Shown here: positions 31,996 to 44,135 of the stretch, piece by piece | Layout of the letters: each line of letters opens with the position of its first letter | How positions within the stretch are numbered: position 1 is the first letter of the stretch | Source of the DNA: Eupeodes corollae | Taxonomy: Eukaryota; Arthropoda; Insecta; Diptera; Syrphidae | DNA length: 64,000 nucleotides | Reading direction: 5' to 3' | NCBI RefSeq assembly: GCF_945859685.1 | Contig: NC_079147.1 | Coordinates: forward strand, 68,292,946 to 68,356,945 | Made by a program: the position numbers and the translations under genes | Notes under the pieces: generated by a model | The model's database searches: none | Told to the model about the DNA's origin: nothing | What the model saw: the letters and a program-made list of their open reading frames with translations, nothing else

Positions 31996-33180
31996 GACTT
32001 AGGGACATCGCATACCAGAATCAGAAAAATGTAACAGGTTGATCGATTTTGCTGCGGGGCGAGACGTTCTGGTAGCTAGTACGCAGTTCACACATTATAA
32101 TATATACAAGGGACATGGAAATCACCAGATTGGCCACATTGCGATCGACGCACGATACTTCACTGATACAGGATGTCCAAACATTCCGAGGGGCACAATT
32201 TGGCTCGGACCACTTCCTCGTTGTAGCCAAGATACGGCTACGAATATCCTAATAAAAGCCAAAACAAGGAAAAACTGTGAGAAGTTTTGCAAAATACTGC
32301 CATGTCCTTTTCCTATTGATTCTCTTATAACCTCTTAAAGAGTCATATGCTGATTCCATGAAGCCTTGAAGTCATCTGAGATGCCAACTCTGAAGTGCGT
32401 GGTTTCACACGGCTTCAACAGCGAAGCCCCTGGTTTGACGACGAATGCCGACAAGCGCACGCAGAATGACCAGAGCTCATTGAGAGCTCTACGAGCAGAA
32501 GAAAAAAAAGGAACACCTGCTTCTTAGATTTAAAGCGAGGAGATCGAGGAGGTTTGTAAATTTAACTAAAAGGAAATAAAGGTGATGCATATCAACAAAT
32601 CCCCCTACTCGACCTCGATAAACGATATAAGCCGACTATTACATCATCTATAGGGAAGAGCTCTACGGAACAATGTCTATTATTGGCATCCCTGTCAATT
32701 TTATCCGTTTGTGCAGAATGACGATGAAGAATGCACGCTGCGCTATGAAGGGCGGAAAAGATCTCAACGATGCATTTGATGTCAAAAAAGGTTTTAGACA
32801 ATGCGATGCACTGTCATGCGACTTCTTCAACATCGTTCTGGAAAGAATTGTACAAAACTCAACCGTCAACACTAGAGACACAATCTTCCAAAGGTCCATC
32901 CAATTACTCGGATACGCAGATGATATTGACATAATTGGAAGATCAAAGCGTGATGTTATTGGAGATTTTTTGAGTAGGTATTGTGACGGAAGCGGAGAAG
33001 ATGAGTTTAGTGGTCAATGAGGGCAAGACCAAGTACGAGTATATGCTATCATCAAAAAAGACATTGAACGATGACGCCTTTGACAAAAAATTACCATATA
33101 CAACTATAACTTTGACGCAGTTGAAGACTTTGTCTACCTAGGCGATGCTATAAATTCAGACTACACCAGCTCGTTGAAAG
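31996..33180 (+). mobile_element. LINE-B copy 1, internally deleted
   Basis: A sister family of LINE-A. It shows the endonuclease remnant LIDFAAGRDVLVASTQFTHYNIYKG (about 32,037-32,110), a linker remnant, then a reverse-transcriptase piece (32673-33020) with KKGFRQCDALSCDFFNIVL and LLGYADDIDIIGRSKRDV. The fingers domain is missing. Its sequence is closer to 38057-40405 than to LINE-A. It is cut at 33,180 by the 5' end of LINE-A copy 7. Confidence 0.8.
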
Positions 33181-34914
33181 GGTAGACATGTGCATTCAAG
33201 AGGACACAAACGTCCACAGGTTTTTCTCAAAACCCACTTCTGTCTATTAACTCCTACTCTCACCTCAACGTGGCTAACATCGGGTGCCTAGTACCTCAAC
33301 TGGATATTGGGTTCCAACTTCAGTGGAAAGTTGTTGGGGGCAGCAAACGAGAGAGTGGGGAGAGGTTTTTCCACTAAGGCACCTCTCCTTACCCAGATGG
33401 CAGCGGAGGAATTCCCGAGATGGAATCAACGGTGGTGTCTACAGTTCCAGTAAGGTTGAAGTACTTAGTGAACACCTTATAGGGCTTCTTCGACATATTC
33501 GGAGCCCAGGCCTATAAGCAGCGCTTTTATCCGGCCCCCTATCCTTATAGATATACTTAGACTATAACCCTCCAGGTTGGGGGTTGTGCCGTCGCGGTGA
33601 CTTGCTGGCCACGTAAAAGCTTTCATAGTTGCGGAGCACCAACAAGCCTCGGATACGGACGGATTTACTGTTGACAACCTACGCAAACGAAATAAGGGCA
33701 ACGAATTTCGGATTTGCACGTGGAATGGTAGGTCCCTTAACAGACCACGTGCAGCCGAAGAATTAGCGGAGGCCCTAGACTGCTATAAAGCAGATATCAC
33801 CGACATCCAGGAAATAGGATTGCATGGGCCGGACAAAAAGAAAAGGATGAAAAACTGGCCTATTTACTATGGTGACTGCTACTACGAAAACCAACAGCGC
33901 TTATTTGGATGCGGCTTCGTCATTGGAGCCAGACTTAGGCAAGAAGTTTTGAGATATAGGTGCATCAATGAGTGCCTCATGACCATAAGCATTAAGGCTA
34001 AATTCGGCAACATTACCCTGATATGTCCGCATGCCCCCACAGAAGAGAAAGACGAAAACACCAAAGATATGTTCTTCGAGCTCCTAGAAAAAACATATGA
34101 GCAGTGCCCTAGCTACGATATTAAAATAGTCCTGGGCGATTTTAATGCCAAGCTAGGAAGGGAAGACACCTTTGGTGGTATAATCGGGAAGAACTGCCTG
34201 CACGACAACACTTCCGACAACGAAATCAGGCTAATAGATTTTGCTGCGGGGCGAAAAGTCATGGTAGCCAGTACTTGTTCTCCACACCTCAACATCCACA
34301 AAGGAACTTGGACTTTTCCAGATCAATCTACCGTCAACCAGATTGACCATGTTGCGATCGACGCAAACCGAGGAGCTAACATCATCTCGGACCCTTACCT
34401 CGTTGATGCTCTGTCATGCGAGTTTTTTAACATCGTACTTGAAAGAATAGTGCAGAGCTTTTACGTCAACACTATAGGCACTTTCTTTCAAAAGTTTGTC
34501 CAAATACTAGTACATGCTGATCACATTGAAATAATCGGAAGAACTCAGCGTGATGTAAATAGGGCTTTTGTGAGTATTGAGGCAGAGGCGGCAAAAATGG
34601 GTTTAAAGGTTAATGAGGACAAAACAAAGAACATGCTGTCGTCAAGAAAGGACGTACAACACTGACGTCTTGATCAAAATGTCACCATGGACAGACATAA
34701 CTTTGAGGTAGTCAAGGACTTCGTCTACCTAGGCTCCGCTGTAAATGCAGAAAATAACACCAGCGCTGAGATCAAACGCAGAATAACTCTTGCTAACTGC
34801 TGTTTCTTTGGACTAAGAAAGCAATTGAGTGTTAAAGTCCTCTCTCGAGGGACCAAAGTGTTGCTATATAAGACCCTTACCATGTCCGTCCTGCTATACG
34901 GTGCGAAAATTCTT
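33181..34914 (+). mobile_element. LINE-A copy 7: complete 5' end, internal and 3' deletions
   Basis: It contains about 540 bp of 5' untranslated sequence (33,181-33,720), the endonuclease start (TWNGRSLNRPRAAEELAEAL in broken frame at about 33,718-33,780), the main frame 33820-34665, and a C-terminal remnant 34687-34920. A deletion near 34,404 joins the end of the endonuclease (LVDAL) directly to the reverse-transcriptase block DALSCEFFNIVLERIV, losing roughly 1.3 kb. The copy stops after VLLYGAK, so the tail and TAAG repeat are absent. Confidence 0.88.
33820..34665 (+). pseudogene. LINE-A copy 7 endonuclease fused by deletion to RT fragment
   Basis: This 281-codon open frame has GCGFVIGARLRQEVLRYRC, NECLMTISIKAKFGNITLIC, FELLEKTYEQCPSYDIKIVL, GDFNAKLGREDTFGG and VNQIDHVAIDANRGANIISDPYL (SDP where SDHY is expected). 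After a deletion it continues in phase with RT residues around LVHADHIEIIGRTQRDVN, where YADD has become HADH. The fused frame is open by chance; both active sites are lost. Confidence 0.85.
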
Positions 34915-35012
34915 TTTTGATTTTGGTTCTATATACATCAGTCAGTAATCTTGGTGTTTGTAACTAAGGTTTGGTCTAACTCGTTCTCTCGAACCTTGCT
35001 TTGAATAATTTT

Positions 35013-35162
35013 TTATGCTCGATCATTGCTGTTCATTCTACCGATTTTGGCAAGCCAGTGCAGTCGGTGTGTTTTGGGTCTTTGAGCTATCAAAGTGTTG
35101 CAGAAAGATTTAAACCGATCACACAGTACGATGGATATGATCTTATATGCAATATTAAGCAG
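35013..35162 (-). mobile_element. Small LINE-A/B-related chimeric fragment
   Basis: The minus strand reads YYLLNIAYKIISIVLCDRFK (equivalent to the SLLNIAYKI block) followed without the middle by a RLHWLAKIGRM block (equivalent to RLRWLGHVERM). About 1 kb is missing between the two. It is non-coding. Confidence 0.6.
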
Positions 35163-35395
35163 GTAGTACCCGTGGCATTGGACTGTTATGCCAGAGGTCT
35201 TGGGTTCAATCCCTGCATGTGCCATCTATAGTATTTTCACGGGTACTGCTTCTTGCGAAGAATTGAAAAATCCTCCAAGAGTAGTTCTTGTTATGAAAAG
35301 TGCTTTCTCAAATCAGCTCTGGCAACATTACTCAGGAGCAGAAACGGTTGATATTTCTAAGTCAGTAGGCGCTAGTTCTCAAGGAATATGCGTCT
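35163..35395 (+). mobile_element. tRNA-derived SINE copy 1
   Basis: The head has a box-A-like TGGCATTGG (35,173-35,181) and a good box B, GGTTCAATCCC (35,203-35,213), as in RNA polymerase III promoters. The body ('cacgggtactgcttcttgcg', 'agttcttgttatgaaaag', 'ggcaacatt') recurs in copy 2 at 51,965-52,090. The tail, AGGCGCTAGTTC followed by AAGGA...GCG, resembles the last 40 bp of LINE-A. It has no coding capacity. Confidence 0.75.
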
Positions 35396-36010
35396 GCAAT
35401 TTTTGCAGGATATGGAATCTTCTTTTTGTAAACTGAGCATATTGAGTCATAAGGCATACTTTCCTATTCCCACACTTTGTTGATGAATTGCTGCATGCAT
35501 CCTACCGGGATATCACCTACATATTTGAAGAGCTCTGCAGGTAGGCCATCTTAGCTTGAAAGTTTGTTGTTTTTAATATTATGAACCACTTTCTTAACCT
35601 CTTCAATATTGGGCGCTGGGACTTTGAGTTCATGAGCTGGGAATATAGTTCTTTGGTCAATTTTTTCATCTACATTTCAACAGCTGCTTAAGGACGTCTA
35701 CAATTACCTGTGCTTTTGTTGCTAGGTATTGTTGCTGTTTCGAAGAGCCTGCGTGTCAGTTCTAAAACCAGATATCATTTCCTTGGTAGATTAATAGAAC
35801 CGCTCGGTGGCGTGTGTTGGTAGCGGTGATAGAGCCTTAAGATATCTAAATTAAGAAGCTGCCGATGCTGTTTTCTTACAGGTGCTCTTTTGATCAGGAT
35901 TTTGTTTCTCTTTCCTTCTCTTATTACGATAGTCCCCTCTTGCTATACTCTTGTTATCCATTGCAGCTTTTGCAATCCTGCATTTAGCGTGCCCTGCTTC
36001 AATACCGAGA
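35396..36010 (-). mobile_element. LINE-G fragment (another endonuclease/RT LINE)
   Basis: On the minus strand a basic linker (about 35,650-36,000) is followed by GFRTDTQALRNSN, then FPAHELKVPAPNIEEVKKVV, IKNNKL...DGLPAELFKYVGD, and the start of the fingers domain ending near 35,400. It is related to LINE-A by domain order but clearly different in sequence (AELFKYVGD versus AELFKAAGD). It is broken by stops. Confidence 0.7.
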
Positions 36011-36039
36011 TTTCATTATTCTTTATGATTGGTGATTGA

Positions 36040-36310
36040 TATATCGGTTTTTCTTGAGTTATTTCAGTCGAAAACCAATTTTTACTAGCATTTCTTCAAA
36101 ATTTAAATATTTCTAAGAAAATTATGTTATGTTAAAAAACAATATATGTACATATTATATAGAATGAAATGATTTTAAAAGCAATACCGTCATTGATTCA
36201 CGAGATTTTAAAGTTGAAAATCAATTTTTACCAACTCAAGTAATTTTTTTTCTTCAAGTTTTTATTTTTGTAAGAAAACTGTCACTTAAATTTACCTAAA
36301 CATTTTCTCG
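36040..36310 (-). repeat. Family E fragment (E3)
   Basis: Two partial monomers with 'tcgaaaaccaatttttac' and 'gaaaatcaatttttaccaac' plus 'aagaaaactgtca' match the monomer of 56714-58466. There are no termini. Confidence 0.6.
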
Positions 36311-38056
36311 GTGTCAAAAACATTCCTCTTTGAAGCATACATTTATTTTGAGATTTTTAATATGCTATGAATTTTTTAAAATTCATAGCAATTTTAGAAT
36401 TTGGAAAATATAAAATTAGAATTAACCTTTTCAAATCCAATAATAAAAGTTATATACCTTATCAATCATCAAAAAGTCATTGGGCTGCCTTCTGCAACTT
36501 AGAATTGATGTTGACATATTTTGATGGCTGTATTGTTTTAGTATTTTTTCAACAAAATATTATGAATTTCAAATACTTCAAAAACTGCATCTTTTGTTTC
36601 ATTGCAACACGTAAAAGCTATTTATGTGTTTTCTAAGAACTAAAAGAATATTTTATTTTAACAACACATTCCCATATACCAGTGCTTCCTTATCACAATA
36701 TTACTTGTAGAGAACATATTTTAAAAAACTTGATTTGTGAGATTTTTGAACTTGACAATTCAACTGCAATTTTAATAGGAATGACATAGATTGAAGAGTG
36801 TAGAAGCCATTTGACCAAAAATGTCACAAGCAGACATATCACAATCACTTTTTGTAACACAAAAGGAGTGAAGGCAAACATTTCTACTCCTTTGAAATAG
36901 ATTTTTTGAATCTAAGTTAACTTGAGTTGTAGTATAGTGGCCTATAAAATGGTATGTCATAAACTGATAGGAGTGTTGAAGAATTATTATAGAAAAGAAA
37001 TATTTGAAAAAAAAACCTCACTTGAATAGAAGCAAAGGAAAAAATGAAAACCCTTTTAAATACAATAGACATGTTTTTATATAAGTGCTATAATAAGGGT
37101 ATTCATTTATGTCACTATGATGGCTTGTCATGTCATACGTGTGTATGAAGTTTGAATTGGAAAGTCTTTACCAAGGCAAGTTTAAAACATTCAAATCCTT
37201 AGACATTTCAATTTTATATCGTCAAGAGAAAACTTTTGACTTACATTTTAGTTTTCGAAAAAAATCTACATTTCTATGAATATTCTATAAATGAGAACAA
37301 GTACTATGGGAGCATTCTTTCTTAAGGCCAACTTTATTTTTAAACAAAAGACAAAGTTTTGTTGTGATCCTCATATTTTACCAATACTGAATTGTCATTG
37401 TAAAATAGTGCGTGTGTTTAAAAACACATCGTTTTGAGAAAAAAATTATATCAAATTGTTTTGGTTAAAATTTTCCTATTAAACCGTTCTTTTGCAAAGG
37501 GAAAAAATAATAACTTAATGAACCCAATTAAACCTAGATAGCAGCTTTACCAACGTATATACTATAACTCCAGTAAATTTTACTTTAAATTTGAAATATC
37601 TTGTTTCAAAAACATTTTGACGGACCAGCAGGATTTAGGTTCTAACTTTCAATCATTAATTAGTAGTGCCAACGTAGAATATCCTTCTTTATTTAGTATT
37701 TCAAAATGTTTGGGATAACTTAGATGAATTATTTAATGATAATGAACTTGGTTAAAATGACGATGAAAGTATAAAAAGTGGAGTAAGTTTTTTTAAAGCA
37801 AGTTTGTTTGGATTCAGAGGTGATGATGAGTATGTAAATAGTTTTTATGCCGATAAAACATTTTCAACGAAAGAAAACGGAAATATTTCTTCACTTTCAA
37901 TCAATAAAATAAAATTGATAACAAAGTTTGATGGGAGCAAATAAACAGAGGCTTACCTTACAATAGTAAAGCAGAAAAAAACATTCTGGAAAGAAAATTA
38001 AAACCACTATCGTTTTGTCAGCATTATTGCTATACGAATATATACCTTAAAAATCA
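36311..38056. other. Unassigned AT-rich DNA
   Basis: No recognisable gene or repeat family. Translations are short and random-looking. 37,600-37,950 has longer open stretches with acidic residues, but no domain that I recognise. Confidence 0.5.
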
Positions 38057-40405
38057 ACAACTTACTTACTTACTTAAAGCAGCGCTACAGTCCACCTGGG
38101 TCTCGACCACCATGTGTCTTTAGCCAGCTCGGTCCCTAGCTAAATGTCTCTAGTTTCGAACACCAAGTTGGTTGAGATCCTCTCCCACCTGCGTGATCCA
38201 CCTGATTCGCGGTCTTCCTCTAATGCGACGTTCCTCGGTATTGGGTTCGAAGACAGTTGATGTCCATTCGCCATCTAAGCCGTCGGAATTGTATTCTCTT
38301 AATCAGGTGAATGTTGCTCTACAGGTTGTAGGTCCCATCTATGCAGACGGGACGAAAAATCACCCGCAGAATTTTGCTCTGGAAGCATTCTAAGGTTCTA
38401 TCATCTATTTTTGACAGAGTCCAGGCCTCAGCGCCATAAATGAGAACCGGCACGATAAGTGTCTTATAGATGGGGATTTAAAATGCTCAAGAGAGGACTT
38501 TAGAATTATTCTTCGTTTGATTTCAAGGTTGGCGTTGTTGTCTGAATAGTGCCTAGGTAAACAAAAATCTTAATTCCTTGATGTTATAAAAATCCATGGT
38601 GATGTTTTGTCAAAGGCTTCATCGTTCAATTTCTTTTTTTGACGACAGTATATACTCGTACTTGGTCTTGCCCTCATTGACCAATAAACCCATCTAATCT
38701 GCTTGCGTCGCGTCGCAGTGACCAAAAACGCACTTTTGATATCATTCTTGATCTTTCAATTATGTCAATATCAATGGCGTATCAAAGTATTTGGATGGAC
38801 ATTTGGAAGATTTGTTGACGGTTTTGTTTTGTACAATTTTTTCTAGAACAATGTTAAAGAAGTCGCATGGCAGCGCATCGCCTTGTCTAAAACCTATCTT
38901 GACTTCAAATACATCGGTAAGATCTTTTCCGACCTTGATAGAGCAGCGTGCATTCTCCATCGTCATTCTGCACAAACGGATAAGTTTGACAGGGATGCCA
39001 ATACTAGACATTGCTCTATAAAGCTATTCCCTATAGATGCTTCCATACGTAGATTTGAAATCGATAAAGAAATGGTGGGTATCGATTTGAAGCTCCTGGG
39101 TTTTTTCCAAGATCTGCCGTAGTGTGAATATTTGGTCGATAGTGGACTTTCCTGGTCTGAAGCCACACTGATAAGGACCAATCAGGTTGTTGACGAATGG
39201 CTTCAGACGTTCACATAATACGGCAGAGAGGATCTTATACGCAATGTTAAGAAGACTGATGCCTCTGTAGTTGGCGCAGTTTAGAGTGTCTCCTTTCTTA
39301 TGTATCGGGCACAATATGCTGAGATTCCACTCATCGGTCATGCTTTCTTCCGACCATATTTTGCAGATGAGTTGGTGCATGCTCCGTACCAAGTCATCGC
39401 CTGCTGCTTTGAATAGTTCGGCAGCGATGCCGTCAGCTCCAGCAGCTTTGTTTGACTTAAGTTTAGATATAGCTATCTTCACTTCGTCAAGGTCGGGTAG
39501 GCGGAATTGTTGATCTGCGTCGGCGAGGTTGAGTGGTTCTATCTCCCTTTCTCAGCATTTACTGCGATTCTACTACGATGTTTCTTTATAGGCTTCGGTT
39601 CGTGGCTGGTACCCTTGGGAGGTTTTTTTTACCTTTTGGTAAAATTTACGCACCTCATTCCTGTTTTGACATCCTTCTCTCTCCTCGATCCAGTGTTCCT
39701 CTCTCCTCTTCTGCTCGTAGAGCTCCCGAGCACTACTAGTCCTTCTAGGCAGTGCCGTATGTTTCTTGTTTTGCTGCGTGCGCCGGCATTCGTCAGCAAA
39801 CTGTGTTGGCCATGTGAAACCTAGCAATTTAAAAGTAACGTCTTTGATGGATGCAAGGCAATGTTGGTACTAATTTTCAATGCTTAATGCAGGCAGCATA
39901 GGAGGTTCTTAAGAGGTTACTAGAGAATCGATTGGAAAAGGACATGGTAGTCTCTTGCGATTGTAGCCGTCTATCGTCTTAACTTCTAGCAGTACTTCCT
40001 TGTTTTGGCTTGGTCCAGGATATTCGTAGCCGTACTTTGGCTACAACGAGGTAGTGGTCCGAGTCAATGTAGTCCCCTCGGAAAGTTCGGATATCATGTA
40101 TGAAGAAGTGTCGTTCGTCAATAGCAATGTGGTCAATCTGGTTGACAGTTGATTGATCAGATTTCCATGTCCCCTTGTGGATATTAAGATGTGTGAACTG
40201 TGTACTACCAGAAAGTCTCACCCCGCAGCGAAATTGATAAGACTGAATTCGTTGTCGGAGTGCAGCTTGTATCTCCCAATTGTGCCACCAAAGATGTCTT
40301 CTTTTCCTAGTTTGGCTTGTCACAGCCAGGACACTTCTGATATGACTTGTCCACGAGCTCGAAGAATATATGTCTTTGGTGTCTTCATCTTTTTCGTCGG
40401 CAATA
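38057..40405 (-). mobile_element. LINE-B copy 2 (endonuclease to TAAG tail)
   Basis: Its 3' end is at the plus-strand left: (CTTA)n then 'aaagcagcgctacagtcc', the same tail as LINE-A with small changes. Going upstream there is a C-terminal region with indels, a reverse transcriptase (38760-39482), a linker and an endonuclease (39979-40323, IDSDHYLVVAKVRLRI). Its 5' end meets the Helitron fragment at about 40,405. Several stops and indels inactivate it. Confidence 0.88.
38760..39482 (-). pseudogene. LINE-B copy 2 reverse transcriptase
   Basis: Frames 39024-39482 and 38760-39011 carry KSNKAAGADGIAAELFKAAG, LSILCPIHKKGDTLNCANYR, GISLLNIAYKILSAVLCERL, CGFRPGKSTIDQIF and THHFFIDFKSTYGSIYRE, then KLIRLCRMTMENARCSIKVG and FRQGDALPCDFFNIVLEKIV. 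The first catalytic Asp region is FIDFK. The YADD segment lies after a frame break near 38,790 and is damaged. It differs from LINE-A at many residues, which supports a separate subfamily. Confidence 0.85.
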
Positions 40406-42545
40406 TATGCCTTGCATCAGTTTAGGGATTGCCTTTAAAGTATTGGCCTTGTGATTTGTTGATGGTCATGACAAATGCAACACGGATCGGAAATTGAAGT
40501 CTTTTAAATTCAAACGGCATGTCGCATGGGAACATTGGGATCCTCGCAACCAGAACTTCCTTACCTTTAAATTTTTTTTTCAGTATCGTCGCATAAATAA
40601 CATTGTTCATCAATTTTCTTACTACCAAATGTCAACCGTTGCACAGTTTTGGTCGGTTTATGTTTCAAAGCATGATTACTACGGAGCCAAGCTTTAGGCA
40701 TAAATTGTGCGGTAATAAGCCAAGCACATCCAAGGAGCTTCAAAATTCAATTGGATAGTTTGTGGCTGCATCTTCATGTGTGACGCAATCAATATTTTGA
40801 ATTATGTAGATCAGGTCATCTACATCTTTATTCTTAACCGCTAAAATTGCTGGGTCATTCAACAACTCACTATTTTTGTATTTGTAAATAATGTTTGGAA
40901 ATACATTGTTGATAATTTCGTCTTTTGATGATATCAATACGCTCGATTCATCGACAGGTACTTGACTATTACCTATAGTCAGAATGTATGTAAAGAAGAA
41001 TCCATAGATTTGACAAATTGAGCTGAGCGTTTATTTCGTCGGAAGCCGAAGATCTTGGAATTACTGTTTGGCGGAAATCTCCAGACAGTAAAATGATGGT
41101 TTTCGATGCTGATTAAACTTTGGCCATTGCTGAGTGTTTTGCAATATTACACGTTGGTTATTCGATAGTTTGAAGATTTAACGGTAATTTTAATGCTGAA
41201 TGAGCCGTACGGCATCCTTATAACAATGTGGCTGCAATTCCAGAAGAAGCAACTGCAACCGCTGTGTTGGATCTGGTACGAACAGGGGCTAAAAATACTA
41301 ACATGAATAACGTCTTACCAGTTCCACCAGGGGCACCTAGGAATTATTATAAACCAGCATTTTAATCATCGATTGCCTCTATTAAAGTATCATAAACTTA
41401 GCTTTGTTAAGAATTCAACAGGAGTAGATTCGTTTTAACTAGTAGATATAATTCCTGATGATCATATTCACGTTCCCGTTTCAATTCTCGCTTATGTGCG
41501 TCATTCATTTCACGATTTGGCGCTGGCATTCTTAACCTCATTAATAAACTACAGCACTTGAGGTAACACATATCTTTAATCAAGAGTAAAGCACGCTTAT
41601 GTATTTCCTCATTCATTTAAAGATTGTGATTTTCGGAACTGACACGAATTTGACGTAAAATATCTTCTGCCATCATGTCCTTGTATTTGTGCCACAGGTT
41701 TGATCGAGAGCATGTCAAAATGATGATAGCGTGTCTAACCTGGAGATGCAAAGATAATGGCTTCAGAGATTGTCGTATCCCAATAGGTATCGTTTTCTAA
41801 TAAGTTGAGTTCATCACATGCAGCACGATATTTTGGGAATATTACACCATTAACAGTCCGTAGTGTCTTAAATGACGTTGGCCCTCGCGTATTTACCAGC
41901 AACAACCGCAAATAGAAACATTCATGATTCTTTGGATGAACTGTATACATACGACCAAGAGCATCGGTAGAACGCACATCTGGACACCCAGGAACCGCAT
42001 CGCCTTGCTTACGTCTTTGAATATTCTGGCATCTCCGAGTAAAGCAAAGTTCGTGCAAACGGATCGCTTTGACAGATTGCAAAGAAACTGGTCAATGTAG
42101 TTGCTGGAGGTGTTTCAGCACGTTGCATAGCATTAAAATATATTGCCAAATGCACAACAGTAGGATAAAGTTCGTGAATTGGTAATGCGAATACACGCAA
42201 AACCGCTTCATAACAGTTCACATAACGACCAACTTGATAGCGTGAAATTTCATCGTTGGTATTTGAGGATTGCAATCCAAAAACCGCCATATCGCTGCCT
42301 TTCGTGACATATTTGCAAATATCATTTATGAAGTTAACTGAATTACAGTACTTAACGTTGCACTATGTCTTCAACGTTTTAGAAATAAGTGGTAAATACG
42401 GAACAATCCAACTGTTGTCAACAACGAAATCCATTCTTTTTACTTTTGTTGTGACAATTCGACTGACGTTTTATGTCAAGTCACACGGGAAACAGTATTG
42501 TAGGTCCATCTTCTGGCCTCAAGCTGCCTACCCACCACTTTCTTT
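40406..42545 (-). pseudogene. Helitron Rep/helicase, second copy, broken
   Basis: On the minus strand, from high to low coordinate: SWIVPYLPLISK and ICHERQRY-like remnants; frame 42009-42290 (QVGRYVNCYEAVLRVFALPI, YPTVVHLAIYF); 41735-42082 (GRMYTVHPKNHECFYLRLLL, GPTSFKTLRTVNG); 41407-41616; a Walker A segment GAPGGTGKT read from 41,311-41,335; FRQTVIPRSS-equivalent remnants; 40740-40937 (INNVFPNI); and 40422-40628 (MPFEFKRLQFPIRVAFVMTI, NKSQGQ). This covers the Rep-helicase linker through PIF1-type helicase motifs Ia-V. The HUH Rep motif is not present. Several frameshifts make it non-functional, and its 3' end is cut by LINE-B copy 2. Confidence 0.85.
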
Positions 42546-43681
42546 TATATATATATAGATATATGTACAAATGCGTCACACTATAACCATAGCACAAATA
42601 AAAAAATTGAGGATTCATGTTTTGAGTGTCAAAATTTATTAAAATTATTGCTTTTTCATTAAAAAGTGTCTTCTTTTTCATTCTTTTCAATTAGTCAAGG
42701 TGAATTTTCGAAGCCATCTTGGATCGCGTAAAAACTGTCACGACATAAAATTAATTTTGTAAAGCTTTATATATGGACAAGTCCTTAAAATATACATACA
42801 TATATATACAAACCAACGTACACATATTGTTTATGTTGTTGCTAAAGTATTAAGAATAAGTAAACCTATTGTAATATCGATCGAATCTAGAGTATTTTTC
42901 AATAATAAGAGTCTTTAGGAAATTTGATCCCATTAAGGTATATTTATACCTTTTATTCACAATCACACTCCTCCAAAAAGTATCCACCGTCTATTAAAAT
43001 GGAATTTCTTATTTTTTTTGTTATATTTTGAGAATGTGTCCAACCCCTATGGCCATTACTTTAATAAACAACTTTAGGTAGGTGCTTATTGAAAAAAAAT
43101 ACTTAAAAATTTGAACCGATATAGGTTCTAACCTTTGCAGAATACAGATATGTTTATAGGCAAGAGGTGTACTGGTATTCCCAAGAAGTAATCACCAGAG
43201 AAGAATACGCGTTCTTCAACCATTTACCGCTGCTGCCGCTGCCACTGCCACTGCCACCACCATGAATAAAACCATTTTCATTATATTAGTGATAAAGGAC
43301 GAACTTCCGCCAAGCCCTTCCAAGGTAAACGTAAAAAAGAAAAAAAAAAAACAAATTTAAAAAATAAAATGAAAGAAAAAAGAAAACGTTTCAAACATAA
43401 AGCCTTCTAAATATTTTTTGTACCTTACACATTTTTCTCTTCTGCCAAAAAAATAACAAAAAATAAAAATAAATAAGAGATAAATCTTCGCCAAAATACA
43501 AAAAATAAAATCTGTTTTTTTTATTTTGTTGCCGAAGTAAAAGAGAAATAATTAAAGCAAAACATTTGCCATCAACTTGAATGGTGTGCAATCTTTCTTG
43601 CTTCCACCTCCACTCTACCACCCTACCACCTCCCCCATCCCTGGCAATGTTATTCTTCCAACATAAGAAAAACAACATTCA
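42546..43681. other. Unassigned AT-rich DNA with simple repeats
   Basis: No gene recognised. It holds (TA)n near 42,545, a GCTGCCGCTGCCACTGCC-type run at about 43,230-43,260 and pyrimidine-rich CCACC runs at about 43,605-43,640. Confidence 0.5.
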
Positions 43682-43889
43682 TACAGTATTGGACAAAATT
43701 AAAGAAACCTTTAAAAAATACATCAATTTGTTTAGTCTTACTAAAATATTGCTACTATTTGGTAACAAAGCCCTTGTAACTTTAGCACATCTTCTAGGTA
43801 TGGAGTCAATTAAATTGCTTATAATGCTGTTTGGGATACTTTCTCAAACCAATTTAATTTGACCAAACAGATCGTTATTATTTTTGACA

Positions 43890-44135
43890 TTAATCCTTAC
43901 AATTCAACTATCTACAATTTCCTATAGATTTTCTATGGTGTTGAAATCTGGAAACTGTTCTGGCCATTATAACACGTCAATCCGGTTTTCTTGAATACAC
44001 GTTTTAATTATATTGGACGTTTGCTTTGGATCGTTGCCCTGCTGAAATATCCATTTCAGAGGAAACTGATCCTAAGCGTGCGGCAGAATCATATTTTACA
44101 AGATGTCACGGAGCATAAAACGGTGAGCTCTCATA
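43890..44135 (-). pseudogene. Tc1-like transposase, C-terminal DDE part
   Basis: The minus translation has LRDIL, PLKWIFQQGNDPKQTS (the second catalytic Asp block, usually QQDNDPKHTS), then WPEQFPDFNTIENL, equivalent to the WPPQSPDLNPIENLW block with the last catalytic acidic residue E or D. Three in-frame stops and substitutions (G for D, F for S) show decay. Confidence 0.85.

Noticed and set aside
35163..35235. Possible tRNA gene (box A and box B)
   Set aside because: No acceptor stem or cloverleaf can be closed, and the sequence continues into a body repeated at 51.9-52.1 kb, so it is a SINE head.
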